64,000 nt of DNA, from assembly GCA_937883755.1 (NCBI GenBank), contig CAKZYA010000023.1, positions 1-64,000 on the forward strand. Direction: 5' to 3'. Position 1 is the first letter of the stretch. Each line of letters opens with the position of its first letter. A program made the translations under genes and the position numbers. This DNA comes from an uncultured Flammeovirgaceae bacterium. Lineage in GTDB: Bacteria > Bacteroidota > Bacteroidia > Cytophagales > Cyclobacteriaceae. Positions 7,810 to 16,546 of this stretch are shown piece by piece. The notes under the pieces are model-generated. The model made no database searches, was not told where the DNA came from, and saw only the letters and a program-made list of their open reading frames with translations.

Positions 7810-9399
7810 TTATATCAGCTTTCTAAAAGCCCGTAGCGTTTGAAAAATAAAATACGATGTAAAGATTCTACTAACTAAACTAAACAGTTGAGCAGCAAAA
7901 TTTGAGTCTACTATAATGTCAGGATAGGGTCGATACGACCTTACCAAATTGTGAGCTGGATTCATTAAGTCTAAATAGACTGTTGAATGGTCTATCATGC
8001 TCTGCAATAAATTTTTAAATAGAAACAAAATTGAATGGAATGCTAAGTAGGGACGATAGTACGCGAATGGTTCATTTAAGACTGTTGCCTCTATCATGGT
8101 AAAGAAAAGCAGGTTAAATATTAGTAGTAGAATAATCGGTTTCCACCAGTTAGTCCCATGCTCATTACTGTATTTATTTGTCCATAAGATGAAATAGTCG
8201 GAAAGATGCTTTGTGAAGCCTTCGCGGCTTAGTTTTTTCAATAAAAGATTATCGGCCAGTGCTTTATAGATTATCTGATATTGTTTATTCTGGCTATTTC
8301 CGTATGCAAAGCTCAGTTGCCGGTACACATCTTCTGAGGTTTTCCAGACGGCATCGTTTTTTAATTCGTGAGGAAGTATTATAGAATTGACTAGTTTCAA
8401 CTCCTGTAAAGATGAATTCCAAATCATTACCGAATCAAACTTCTCACTACAGTTAACCATTGTTATCGGTCCAACAATAGAATTGGTGACATGAAGCGTG
8501 CATTTACATGTTTTGGCTATTTTGCTATTATTGTATGTTCTTATATTACTAATCTTAACAAGATTTGAGTTGGTTAATTCAGAAATCCCAAAATACGATA
8601 GAGCATTATCGGCTATCACTAATTGGGATTTATTGCTATTTCTTAAATTAATTTGTTCAAATTGGCACTCAGTCACCAATATTTCTCCACCTACATTATT
8701 TTGTATCAAAACCTCTCTACAGTGATATAGGTGGGGTTTTATTTGTTTATCTTCTAACTTCAATTGATATACATCAGGGTAACTAAGTAGTATTTTAGCA
8801 GGGCCAATCGGCTCGTCGCGAATATCGCGGGCTATAAAATCGTACTGATTCGCTTCATTGATTAGTAGTTTGGAATCATCGGCAGTTTTGGTAATGGCGG
8901 AATAAGGAGTTCTTGAAATACCAATATAGGAGCTAATGGAGTTGTGTCTCAAATGCACTATTTGCACAAACGTATTACTTATCGCACAACTACCCCCTAA
9001 AGAACAATAATATATGTTCAAGGTAGACATGATGAGACAATCATTAAATATCAGATCCCCTGAAATTTTGACTCTGCTAAACCCTACATAACCACAAAAA
9101 ATGCATTCGCGGAATTGTAAATTACTATCTACACTCATCTGGTAAGCAGAAAGTTGACCTTCAAATAGACAGCCTATAAAATTGATAAAATCGACGGAAA
9201 GTGAAGTGAAAAATGATAAATCCTTCTTTTTAGAGAATCGGTATCCAAGTAGTACCAACCGCTTATCATCTTTAGTTTTGATTATTTCTTCGAGATCACT
9301 TTTAGTTAGTAAATCGCCATCTTTTAGCTCATCTCTAGCTTCAATTCGGATTTTCATATTGGTTTGATATACAATATTATATGGTTGAAGAACACTCAT
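7810..9399 (-). CDS. Pentapeptide-like beta-helix protein with C-terminal membrane region
   Basis: A 529-residue protein. Residues from about 60 to 340 form irregular repeats of short strands with regularly placed hydrophobics (FINFIGCLFEG, LQFRECIFCGY, LIFNDCLIM), as in pentapeptide-repeat right-handed beta-helices. The C-terminal part has hydrophobic segments at about 418-440 and 450-468 and a last one near 505-525 (FSLVSRIFTSYFIFQTLRAF). I recall this last signature from the ends of pentapeptide-repeat membrane proteins related to ion channels; no K-channel TxGYG filter is visible. ATG start, single gene. Transport function is unproven. Confidence 0.7.
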   Translation of the reverse strand: MSVLQPYNIVYQTNMKIRIEARDELKDGDLLTKSDLEEIIKTKDDKRLVLLGYRFSKKKDLSFFTSLSVDFINFIGCLFEGQLSAYQMSVDSNLQFRECIFCGYVGFSRVKISGDLIFNDCLIMSTLNIYYCSLGGSCAISNTFVQIVHLRHNSISSYIGISRTPYSAITKTADDSKLLINEANQYDFIARDIRDEPIGPAKILLSYPDVYQLKLEDKQIKPHLYHCREVLIQNNVGGEILVTECQFEQINLRNSNKSQLVIADNALSYFGISELTNSNLVKISNIRTYNNSKIAKTCKCTLHVTNSIVGPITMVNCSEKFDSVMIWNSSLQELKLVNSIILPHELKNDAVWKTSEDVYRQLSFAYGNSQNKQYQIIYKALADNLLLKKLSREGFTKHLSDYFILWTNKYSNEHGTNWWKPIILLLIFNLLFFTMIEATVLNEPFAYYRPYLAFHSILFLFKNLLQSMIDHSTVYLDLMNPAHNLVRSYRPYPDIIVDSNFAAQLFSLVSRIFTSYFIFQTLRAFRKLI

Positions 9400-9689
9400 A
9401 ACCCATGCTCAGGTAGCACGAGTTCTGTTAGCCAGAAAATATACGCAATAGTAGCAAAGGGTCATGGTGCAATACTTATCAACTGAATTCTAGTAGGGAA
9501 GTGTGTAAAAAACGACCCTTTTCTACACACCCTACCCCTACCTCATCCCATCGCAGAAAAATCTACTCTTTTTTTCTTTGGCTTGTGTAAAAAACCAAGT
9601 AAAAATCAACGTGTAACAATTTGTTATTACACTGGACTTTTTACACAACTCTGCTAGCTTCTTTTTATCTTTGAGGAAAAATAGAAAGT
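9400..9689. promoter_or_regulatory. Candidate recombinase res site and promoter region
   Basis: Upstream of the serine recombinase gene lies a cluster of related half-sites. GTGTGTA (9501-9507) faces TACACAC (9524-9530). A perfect 11-bp inverted pair TTGTGTAAAAA / TTTTTACACAA lies at 9583-9593 and 9638-9648, enclosing a second pair GTGTAA / TTACAC (9611-9616, 9627-9632). A -7 element TATCTTTG (9666-9673) follows, 16 bases before the ATG. Multiple inverted half-sites beside a resolvase gene are what a res site with autoregulation looks like; the spacing does not exactly match Tn3 res, so the assignment is inferred. Confidence 0.5.
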
Positions 9690-10262
9690 ATGCTGATTGG
9701 ATACGCCCGGGTTTCCACCCACGAACAGAATCTGGACTTACAACGAGATGCTCTAACAGCTGCCGGATGCAAGCGCATCTTTGAGGACAAGCTATCTGGG
9801 GCCAAAGCAGAGCGCCCTGGCCTGGCGCAGTTGAAGGATCATCTGCGACAAGGCGATACGCTGGTGATCTGGAGACTCGACCGATTAGGGCGCTCGCTGA
9901 AAGACTTGATTGAATGGGTCAATTATTTAGAAGAACAAGGCATTGCCTTGAATAGTCTGCAAGAATCTATTGATACCTCCACTCCCACTGGAAAATTAGT
10001 CTTTCATATCTTTGGGGCCTTGGCTGAGTTTGAGCGTAATCTGATCCGAGAGCGAAGCCGGGCGGGGATGGAAGCCGCTCGGGCTCGTGGTCGTCGGGGC
10101 GGTCGTCCTTCAGCCCTTTCGCCTGATCAGAAGAAACTGGCTTTCAAGTTATATAAAGATAAGGAGGCGATCTCGTCCATTTGTGAACTGCTCCGCATTA
10201 GTCGCAAAACGCTCTACAATGTAGTCAACGAGATGAAACAACAGGAAAGGAAAACAGAGTGA
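9690..10262 (+). CDS. Serine recombinase (resolvase/invertase family)
   Basis: A 190-residue small serine recombinase. The catalytic domain opens with GYARVSTHEQN (nucleophile Ser9, Arg7), followed by the WRLDRLGRS motif (R62, D64, R65, R68) and the E-helix segment ending in ERNLIRERSRAG. A C-terminal helix-turn-helix (about 145-183) binds DNA. Length and domain order match Tn3-type resolvases and Gin/Hin invertases. Its stop overlaps the start of a WGR-domain gene by 4 nt. Inverted half-sites directly upstream may be its recombination site. Possible roles are plasmid multimer resolution or DNA inversion; no Tn3 transposase accompanies it. Confidence 0.93.
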   Translation: MLIGYARVSTHEQNLDLQRDALTAAGCKRIFEDKLSGAKAERPGLAQLKDHLRQGDTLVIWRLDRLGRSLKDLIEWVNYLEEQGIALNSLQESIDTSTPTGKLVFHIFGALAEFERNLIRERSRAGMEAARARGRRGGRPSALSPDQKKLAFKLYKDKEAISSICELLRISRKTLYNVVNEMKQQERKTE

Positions 10263-10534
10263 AACTGGGTTATCTTCAACGGCATGATGATGCCAAGTAT
10301 GTGCATCGCTACTACTATATTACTATTGTTCCTAATCTTTTCGGTAACTTCGTTTTGATCCGCGAGTGGGGTCGGATTGGCTCCACCGGTGGCCAGCGGA
10401 AAGAAGATGGGTTTCCCAACGAGATAGCCTCCTTGGAGGTTGGATTGAAAATCCGGATACAGAAGCGGAAGAAGGGATATAGTCAACGAACTAATTCGAC
10501 AAGCAAAAGTGTCGCTTTTGCCATAGGTTTCTGA
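10259..10534 (+). CDS. WGR-domain small protein
   Basis: A 91-residue protein starting at GTG, overlapping the recombinase stop (GTGA). It shows the WGR signature: YYYITIVPNLFGNFVLIREWGRIGSTGGQ (WGR at residues 37-39), then a helix and KKRKKGY. WGR domains are nucleic-acid-binding modules known from PARP1-type proteins and from stand-alone bacterial proteins. The tight coupling to the recombinase suggests a DNA-binding accessory factor for site-specific recombination, or an unrelated partner carried with it. The last 15 or so residues look like non-conserved read-through. Confidence 0.75.
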   Translation: MKLGYLQRHDDAKYVHRYYYITIVPNLFGNFVLIREWGRIGSTGGQRKEDGFPNEIASLEVGLKIRIQKRKKGYSQRTNSTSKSVAFAIGF

Positions 10535-10660
10535 TAGCGCTTTCAGTGGTGCTTTACCTCTACTTACAGGCCTTCCAGCAGCAGGGAGAGTTCGCTGCAG
10601 CCCAATGTGATCGCTTTTTGCGCGTGCCGGGGCAGACGAAATGTCTCGGCTTCCAATCGT

Positions 10661-10855
10661 TTATAATACAATCTTGTGCTGTCGTTCAATGTACCAGGGA
10701 GCATTATGGTAGATGCGATAAAACTTACCGTGCTGTCCGGTAAAATCCTCGTGATGCAGATGTAGCCAATCGTACTCGGGCAACTTATCGCACATTACCT
10801 CATCATCAAACAGCACCTGATAAGGGATTTCAGCGTAAGTAGGCGCTAAGGTCAC
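10661..10855 (-). pseudogene. Fragment resembling a Bacteroidota 'asparagine synthetase B'-annotated protein
   Basis: A 64-residue frame containing FDDEVMCDKLPEYDWLHLHHEDFTGQ and GKFYRIYHNAPWY. I recall this block from the interior of a much larger Bacteroidota protein usually annotated asparagine synthetase B; both the N-terminal and C-terminal parts are missing here. A GTG could start it, but the product would be only a slice of the parent. It therefore reads as a decayed or transferred fragment downstream of the recombinase/WGR genes. Confidence 0.45.
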
Positions 10856-11004
10856 AGCATCACCCCAGGGCTGATTACTCTTAGGTGAATAAACGGCGTT
10901 TTAAGATGTTCCTCCAGCTTCATCAAATCGTTGTTAGATGAAGTGCTGGCAATTACACTGATGATTTGGTTATATTGGGTATCAGAGATTACTACATAGC
11001 TCAC
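10852..11004 (-). CDS. Small hypothetical frame upstream of the fragment
   Basis: A 50-residue frame from a GTG start (begins with SYVVISDTQYNQII; contains NNDLMKLEEHLKTPF). Its TGA overlaps the GTG of the following fragment. The composition looks protein-like but no family is recognised. It could be a small real gene or another remnant in the same decayed segment. Confidence 0.3.
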   Translation of the reverse strand: MSYVVISDTQYNQIISVIASTSSNNDLMKLEEHLKTPFIHLRVISPGVML

Positions 11005-11124
11005 GCCGTATTAATTACCATATAATCTCTTTAAAATTGATGATAATTTTATTCAGTTCATTATCGCTTTTCAATAGTAACACTACATCTTAAAATAAGA
11101 TATAGTGTTACTAAATAAATGAAA

Positions 11125-12075
11125 TTAAAAGTTGTCTTGAATCAAGCAACTAAGTATTCTACTAGCGTTAGAAGATGATAAATCTGCTGCAAGCCTATAG
11201 TATGCTAAAGAAGTTGTACCTTCGTATGGTCTATAAGTTGCCTCACCACTACTACTAAAAACAGAGCCTTGTTCATTATAAGCTCGACTACATTTTAACC
11301 CAAAACGAAAATCATAATTGGTATTGCAGGTAGCATTACGATCTCTAGACCATATTCTAAGCCTCCTTTTCTCTGCTTTAGCATTTGCTAACACACTAAA
11401 ATAAATGGCTGCACGCTGATATACTACTTTGGCTTTCAAACGTCTTCTGTTTCCATTATATGAAAATGGATCACAATTCTTTCTGACTGCTGTAGGATCA
11501 CCACAACTATTTTTTATGCGTTGTACTTTGCCTGTTGAGCCGATAGAAAGTAGTTCCAACACTTCATCATTGGTGCTGAAAAGCATGATGTTTTCATTTT
11601 CAATATTACTTGCTGCTAAATCGGTGTATTGATCCGCATGTTCTTCTTTCAGAACCAAGGCACGTTCTTCGAGCAAATCTATCTTAATATAATGTTTACC
11701 GATTTTTACGATCCTGTCCTTGTTTAAGATTTTGGGCAACATGCCATACCCTTCAAAAAGTGTGTCTTCTAGGATCTGTAGAGTACTATTACGTAAACCA
11801 TCACCACTACGAAAACCATCAATACGTGACTTTAAAGAAACAAAACTTTTATTTGCCTTTGATTTATCTTCCAAAAGTTGCGGATTAGTAAAAATAGCAT
11901 CGTAATCGGCTCTTGTATTAAAAGTTAAAACGGGAGTATCTTTTATATCTGCTGTTTGTGGAATAACCTCCTCTTTAACATCAAATAGTTGATCTTCTTT
12001 CTCTGAACAAGAGAACAAAAAGATAGCAAGCGAAAAGCTTATCAAAATAATTTTTTGGATTTGAAATGATTTCAT
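11125..12075 (-). CDS. Hypothetical lipoprotein
   Basis: A 316-residue lipoprotein with an N-terminal hydrophobic stretch ending in lipobox LFSC (Cys23), followed by an acidic linker (SEKEDQLFDVKEE), typical of exported Bacteroidota lipoproteins. The C-terminal third carries several cysteines (CGDPTAVRKNC; CNTNYDFRFGLKC; a Cys near the end), probably disulphides, and aromatic strand-like segments. No known domain recognised. It stands alone, with AT-rich non-coding sequence on both sides. Outer-membrane or surface location is inferred from the lipobox. Confidence 0.65.
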   Translation of the reverse strand: MKSFQIQKIILISFSLAIFLFSCSEKEDQLFDVKEEVIPQTADIKDTPVLTFNTRADYDAIFTNPQLLEDKSKANKSFVSLKSRIDGFRSGDGLRNSTLQILEDTLFEGYGMLPKILNKDRIVKIGKHYIKIDLLEERALVLKEEHADQYTDLAASNIENENIMLFSTNDEVLELLSIGSTGKVQRIKNSCGDPTAVRKNCDPFSYNGNRRRLKAKVVYQRAAIYFSVLANAKAEKRRLRIWSRDRNATCNTNYDFRFGLKCSRAYNEQGSVFSSSGEATYRPYEGTTSLAYYRLAADLSSSNASRILSCLIQDNF

Positions 12076-12524
12076 TAGTTAATAGTTTAAAGGTTGAACA
12101 AAGATTGCTTAGCAAAAAACTGAGTTTTTATTTAGGGGCGCTTTGTTACAGCAAAGCGGCTTTTTTGGTTACAAGACATGATAAAGTTACATTAAAAATA
12201 TGAGGTTTTTATGATTTTTTTACCAACATTACTGTAAATAAAATCAGTCACTAATTGCCTTCTAATGAATCTATACTTTTATCTGTTATCTAAAATAATT
12301 ATCTCTATTTTCCCTTTTAGAATTACGGATCGGCCTGCATAAGCGATGGCCGACCCTCGGTAAATCAAATCGTTCCACGATCGATGTCCCTCCTTTTCTT
12401 GTAGGTTTTTATCTGCAAATCGGGTCGCCGTGCGATTGCAAACTAAGGCCTTTTACCTAATGCATGGTATTTTCTAGCAAACTAAAACTCGCACAACTCA
12501 TATTGATGTCTATCCTTCTGAGTA
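12076..12524. other. Intergenic region
   Basis: No coding frame supported. A hairpin GCTTTG-ttacag-CAAAGC at 12140-12157 is followed by six T on the plus strand; it has terminator form, but no plus-strand gene precedes it. The rest is AT-rich spacer beyond the LamG gene. Confidence 0.4.
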
Positions 12525-13655
12525 TCAGTCATTCTCATCGGTCTTCAGTTTTTTTATTACCGTTCTAAATCGTTGGTTTTCCTGCTCTATGGCAGCCAGT
12601 CGCTTTTCCTGGTCGATAAGATAAAGAGTTAATTCTTCAATTTTTTGCAGCAGCTTAGCATTCATTTGCACCACATCCAAACCCTGCTCGACAGCTTCTG
12701 AAGCCGAAGGAATTCCTGGTAGATGCCCCTGTTGCTGAATGAAGTGGTCTACTTCAGACAAACCGGGTAGCGTGTAGTCATCCTCAAATACGAAATCAGC
12801 CCATTCACCTGTACTTTTCAGGCTGATCTTGAGCTTTTCGGTTAAGATGCCTTCTTCTACATAGAGCTGGTAGCCAGTGGGGGTGGTGACATCCCCAATA
12901 CGGACGCGGCCTGCCTCATAGAATAAGTCATCATTGTCTTTGGTCCAGTATAGCGAGTTATTATTTCCAAGGTTTTGAGATTCAAAATTGTAGATCGCCA
13001 AAATAGTCGTATCAGCTAATCGATCATTATAAATACGTACATCATCTAGCGAGCCCGTAAACCACTGCTGATTGGTGCTTTTTTCTACCCCTAGATAGCT
13101 TTCTGTAATTTCGTCTAATCCATTTGTAGGAATATTTATATCGCTTAATTTACTCCCATTGATAAATACCTCCAAGTCAGTACCAACTTCAACAGCTAGG
13201 TGCGTCCAAGTATTATAAGGTAAGACCGTTCCACCTGTAGTTGCGGTTTCAGTGGTGGAAATGTTTCTACTGTAGACGACTTCAATGACCCCCTGCTGCA
13301 CACTGATGACTAATTGCTGAGTCCCATCATACCCCGAATAGAGGGTGACTTTATCCGTAGGATTCGCCGTGCAATTGATCCAACCCATCCAGACGCTCAA
13401 AGTTGGATCGTAGTTCATTGCCCCTAAGTCAATGTAGTCATCCGTACCATCAAAGGTATAAGCACTGTTGGGGTTTCCGTAGCGGTCGGCACTTAAGGTT
13501 GCCCCGAACACAGTACCGTTGTGTCCATTGCCACTAGCATCGGCAGGGGTACCATTGAAGGGGTAGTAAGCGACAAGATCCTGATCGCCTGGTAATGATT
13601 GGGCAAGCGTGGTCAGGCTGAGTAACATCAGTCCACTAAAAAATAGGTGTTTCAT
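12525..13655 (-). CDS. Secreted LamG-domain protein with tail-fibre-like C-terminus
   Basis: A 376-residue secreted protein. A signal peptide (MKHLFFSGLMLLSLTTLAQS) is followed by DQDLVAYYPFNGTPADASGNGHNG, the start of a LamG/concanavalin-A-like jelly roll that runs to about residue 222 and includes DDVRIYNDRLAD. The C-terminal part has YTLPGLSEVDHFIQQQGHLPGIPSA and MNAKLLQKIEELTLYLIDQEKRL, a conserved module found at the ends of Bacteroidota secreted tail-fibre-like proteins; its last part is coiled coil. It is the first of three minus-strand exported genes next to the RHS locus. A carbohydrate- or surface-binding role is inferred. Confidence 0.8.
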   Translation of the reverse strand: MKHLFFSGLMLLSLTTLAQSLPGDQDLVAYYPFNGTPADASGNGHNGTVFGATLSADRYGNPNSAYTFDGTDDYIDLGAMNYDPTLSVWMGWINCTANPTDKVTLYSGYDGTQQLVISVQQGVIEVVYSRNISTTETATTGGTVLPYNTWTHLAVEVGTDLEVFINGSKLSDINIPTNGLDEITESYLGVEKSTNQQWFTGSLDDVRIYNDRLADTTILAIYNFESQNLGNNNSLYWTKDNDDLFYEAGRVRIGDVTTPTGYQLYVEEGILTEKLKISLKSTGEWADFVFEDDYTLPGLSEVDHFIQQQGHLPGIPSASEAVEQGLDVVQMNAKLLQKIEELTLYLIDQEKRLAAIEQENQRFRTVIKKLKTDEND

Positions 13656-13861
13656 TGTTTTGTCTTGTTAAGTTTAATGAAGAGGATAGAGAAAAAAGTA
13701 GATGTGTTTGCAAGCTTGTTGTCTTTCATTATTATGAGTAGAATAACTTCTTTCGGTAGCCGTTCAGGGCAGGGTTGCTGTTCTATGCCCGCATAAATCA
13801 GTTTGAAAAGAAGCGTATTAGCATGGGTTATTTACAAGCTTTAACCGTATTGCAGGTATTA

Positions 13862-14623
13862 CTACTTGTCTTTTTGTAGTTCATCTACTTCAGTTTGCAA
13901 CGCTTGAATTTGGGCTTGTTGTTCTTTGACTGCATTAATAAGAATGTAGATAAAATCCATACTTCTTACTGCGAGTGTTTCTTCTCCTTCATCACCTAAA
14001 GACGTATTCACCATAAAGGGTGCTGCCTGTTGAACATCCTGCGCAACCACCCCTACGTGAAAGTCATTCTGCTGCTTATACTCAAACCCATACTTAAAGC
14101 GGAACGTCACAGGGTTGATTTTCTCTAAAATATCTAATCCATGCGAGAACTGCTTAATATTGTTTTTCAAGATTCTGTCCGAATCATCTTGAATCCCAAA
14201 ACGGAATCTGACTACTCCATTTTGTTGAATGACCATGCGAGTTACCGCATCGGTCTTAAATCTTATCTCACTTCCTTCATTTCCCACGGTATCAAGGTTC
14301 TCAATAATGAACGAATGGTTATTACCTTCATCGGCATCCTGATGATAGAGAAGGTAAGCGTTAAGATCTTCCACTTTTAGTTCTACTCGTTCGTTGATAT
14401 TTCTTCCGATAGAAAAATTGTTGTCAGGGGCCCCATTATTGAAAAAGTTGACATCTTGGCCATCTACCTCGAATTTTGCTCCGGGTGTTTCAGTACCAAT
14501 GCCAATACTACCGGCAGTTGTGCCAGTATTTTGAATTTTGACTTCAGGTGCATAGAGTTGCCCCCATACCGGTAAAGAAAATAAAAGTAGTGTACAGCTC
14601 AGAAAGGATACTATGGTTTTCAT
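13862..14623 (-). CDS. Secreted tail-fibre (peptidase S74) domain protein
   Basis: A 253-residue protein with a signal peptide (ends PVWGQ), a short strand-rich middle part, and a C-terminal S74 intramolecular chaperone: SDRILKNNIKQ (S and K of the self-cleavage dyad), FRFKYGF, HVGVVAQDVQQAAP, VRSMDFIYILINAVKEQQAQIQALQTE. S74 domains trimerise beta-helical fibres and then cleave themselves off in phage tail spikes; here the protein is exported by the Sec route. It lies between the LamG gene and the 487-residue gene on the same strand. Its fibre partner or substrate is unknown. Confidence 0.82.
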   Translation of the reverse strand: MKTIVSFLSCTLLLFSLPVWGQLYAPEVKIQNTGTTAGSIGIGTETPGAKFEVDGQDVNFFNNGAPDNNFSIGRNINERVELKVEDLNAYLLYHQDADEGNNHSFIIENLDTVGNEGSEIRFKTDAVTRMVIQQNGVVRFRFGIQDDSDRILKNNIKQFSHGLDILEKINPVTFRFKYGFEYKQQNDFHVGVVAQDVQQAAPFMVNTSLGDEGEETLAVRSMDFIYILINAVKEQQAQIQALQTEVDELQKDK

Positions 14624-14668
14624 GATATAAAAAATTTAGCGAGTCGAATTAATAGATGTTTAGTTAAA

Positions 14669-16132
14669 TTAATGAGCACTACGTTTGAGTATCCCCACCC
14701 GGAGTTGCACCCGATCTTGAAGCGGAATTTCAGCACTAGAAAGCGCATCCCACAAAAAGAGCAGTTGTAAGGCTAACTTATCCGAGAGAGCCAGTTGTTT
14801 ACCCACCCCCACAAAGCCCTGCCAGTCTAATGTGGTGGTAGAGACAGGTGCTGAGTTCTCTTGCCCAGTGGGGATCGTACCGTACTGCAATTCGGTATAG
14901 AGTAAGAGTTGCCCCTTCACTTGCCGCTGCACAAACGCCGAACCTGCGGAGAATCTCACTTGCGCGGAGAGTGGCTCCCACTGCCCCGAGGCTTGTACCG
15001 CGCCCCCTATACCAGTGGTCCAGACCCGGTTGAGCTGATAGCCCAGTTGAGGCCGTAGCTGAAAGGAAGATGTAGAAAGCTGACTAAAATTTACATTCAT
15101 CCCATAGCTAAACCGTTCACGCATGGGCACCCCTTCTAACGAAGTGTTTTTTACAAAGATACTATCCCCGGTTTGCACCTGTCGGTAGGTGCGCTTGAGT
15201 TTGGTCAATCCCTCTTGCACCTGGGTAAGAAGTTGATGATTTGTATCAAAATACCGGGTAGCTTCCCCGGTAAGCTGTTGCCGGACTGCCTCTTCTTCAG
15301 GCACGGCTTGCATAGCCGGGGGCGGTAATTGACCCTCCAGTTGGTCTTGCATATAATTCTTTGCCCAGGCTTCTGCTTGCTGAGTCCCTTCCCTTAGCAG
15401 GGTATCCCGCACTTGCTGGTACGAAAGGCTATCCGGGGGCATGTACTGCTGATACGGCTGAGCCAGATTTTTGACCGCATTGATGGAATCCAGTACCCCC
15501 GATTTGGTATCCTGGAATTTTTTCCCATACCTTTGGGCAGGATCAGCGAATTCTTTCCCTTGATGCATGATGGCGCTTTCCGAGACCTTGGGCAGAGAAG
15601 CGGGTAAGTTGGGTATCCCTGGTAAAGAAGGAAAACCAGAAGAAGACTGGGGCATCTCTCCATCGGCTACTGGGGGCAAGCTGTTTTCTACAGAGAAGCC
15701 CGACCAAGGAGCAGGAGTCAAAGATGGAGGCACCCCCTGGGGGATAGGCAAGCTGTCTAGTACATCCCTAACCTGCTGGGTGCCACGATGCACTCGCTGC
15801 TGCACGGCTTGCTTTTTCTGGGCTAGTTGGTCAAGTAACTGTTGCAACGAGTCTTGTCCGGCTCTGGGTACCTGGTTTAGCGATTGCTGGGCATCCAAGC
15901 GATCGAGGGCTTGCTGAGCCTGATCAGCCAGGGAAGCCACTGAGTCTTGAATAGCAATAACACGAGCTTGAGCAGCCGTGATCGCTGAATCAGCCCCTAC
16001 AGAATCATACACTGTAAGGTTAGTGGGTGATACGAACTTTTCGGGTAATTTCTGCGCATGAAGGGGAAAAACCCACCCGCAGCTTAAAAAGAGAACCAGG
16101 AACACGCACCAAGAAGAAAAAATAGGTAACAT
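14669..16132 (-). CDS. Secreted coiled-coil protein with C-terminal barrel-like region
   Basis: A 487-residue protein with a signal peptide (ends PLHAQ). Residues about 45-125 are alanine/glutamine-rich coiled coil (ITAAQARVIAIQDSVASLADQ). A proline/serine-rich segment follows (about 130-200), then more helix. From about residue 340 there are alternating amphipathic strands (FSYGMNVNF, FQLRPQLGYQL, LLLYTELQYG, LQLRVGILK), like a small outer-membrane barrel. No named family. It is divergent from the RHS genes and has its own promoter, suggesting a link to display or export of the RHS proteins; this is only positional evidence. Confidence 0.7.
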   Translation of the reverse strand: MLPIFSSWCVFLVLFLSCGWVFPLHAQKLPEKFVSPTNLTVYDSVGADSAITAAQARVIAIQDSVASLADQAQQALDRLDAQQSLNQVPRAGQDSLQQLLDQLAQKKQAVQQRVHRGTQQVRDVLDSLPIPQGVPPSLTPAPWSGFSVENSLPPVADGEMPQSSSGFPSLPGIPNLPASLPKVSESAIMHQGKEFADPAQRYGKKFQDTKSGVLDSINAVKNLAQPYQQYMPPDSLSYQQVRDTLLREGTQQAEAWAKNYMQDQLEGQLPPPAMQAVPEEEAVRQQLTGEATRYFDTNHQLLTQVQEGLTKLKRTYRQVQTGDSIFVKNTSLEGVPMRERFSYGMNVNFSQLSTSSFQLRPQLGYQLNRVWTTGIGGAVQASGQWEPLSAQVRFSAGSAFVQRQVKGQLLLYTELQYGTIPTGQENSAPVSTTTLDWQGFVGVGKQLALSDKLALQLLFLWDALSSAEIPLQDRVQLRVGILKRSAH

Positions 16133-16546
16133 GCAGAAAACCAGTAGGTAGTAAAAAATAAACTAGGTAGATCGCAAAAAATGAAACATTCTGTGTGAAC
16201 GTTTAGACAAAAATACGGTTGCAATCGCTTTAAAAACAAACGTGTGTAAGAAATATTAAACAAAAGCAGAAATCAGAACACAATAAAATAATCTACTAAA
16301 ATACCCTACACCCTCTTGCCTAGTAATGATCTAAGAGACAGATTGGAAACTAGAAAGTGAAAAAAGACGCAATTGGACTGCTTGATAGTTTTACTATCAA
16401 AAGTAGAAGAAATAATACATGACAAAAAAACGGAAATAAAACGGGCATGAATTGTGAAAAAGGGATGCTACTTTTACCTCCGAAGTTTTGGCTACGCAGA
16501 TTAGCCATTTTTTAAACGCTATTTTTTTACCAATACGCTAACTACC
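16133..16546. promoter_or_regulatory. Divergent promoter region between the coiled-coil gene and RHS genes
   Basis: On the minus strand TATTTTTG (16208-16215) and TTTG (16237-16240) are separated by 21 bases, matching the Bacteroidota promoter pattern TTTG-N19-21-TAnnTTTG; this would start the 487-residue gene with a leader of about 70 bases. No equally good pair was found for the plus-strand RHS gene. The rest is AT-rich spacer. Confidence 0.55.

Noticed and set aside
10214-10486. 90-codon minus-strand frame opposite the WGR gene
   Set aside because: Antisense to the recombinase/WGR genes; the WGR signature on the plus strand is clear.
12140-12166. Hairpin GCTTTG/CAAAGC followed by six T on the plus strand
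   Set aside because: It has rho-independent terminator form, but no plus-strand gene ends before it, so it was not called as a terminator.
14141-14380. 79-codon frame opposite the S74 gene
   Set aside because: Shadow of a clear gene with a signal peptide and S74 motifs on the minus strand.
15567-15917. 116-codon plus-strand frame
   Set aside because: Lies wholly inside the 487-residue coiled-coil gene; Cys/Ser/Trp-rich translation is typical of an antisense shadow.
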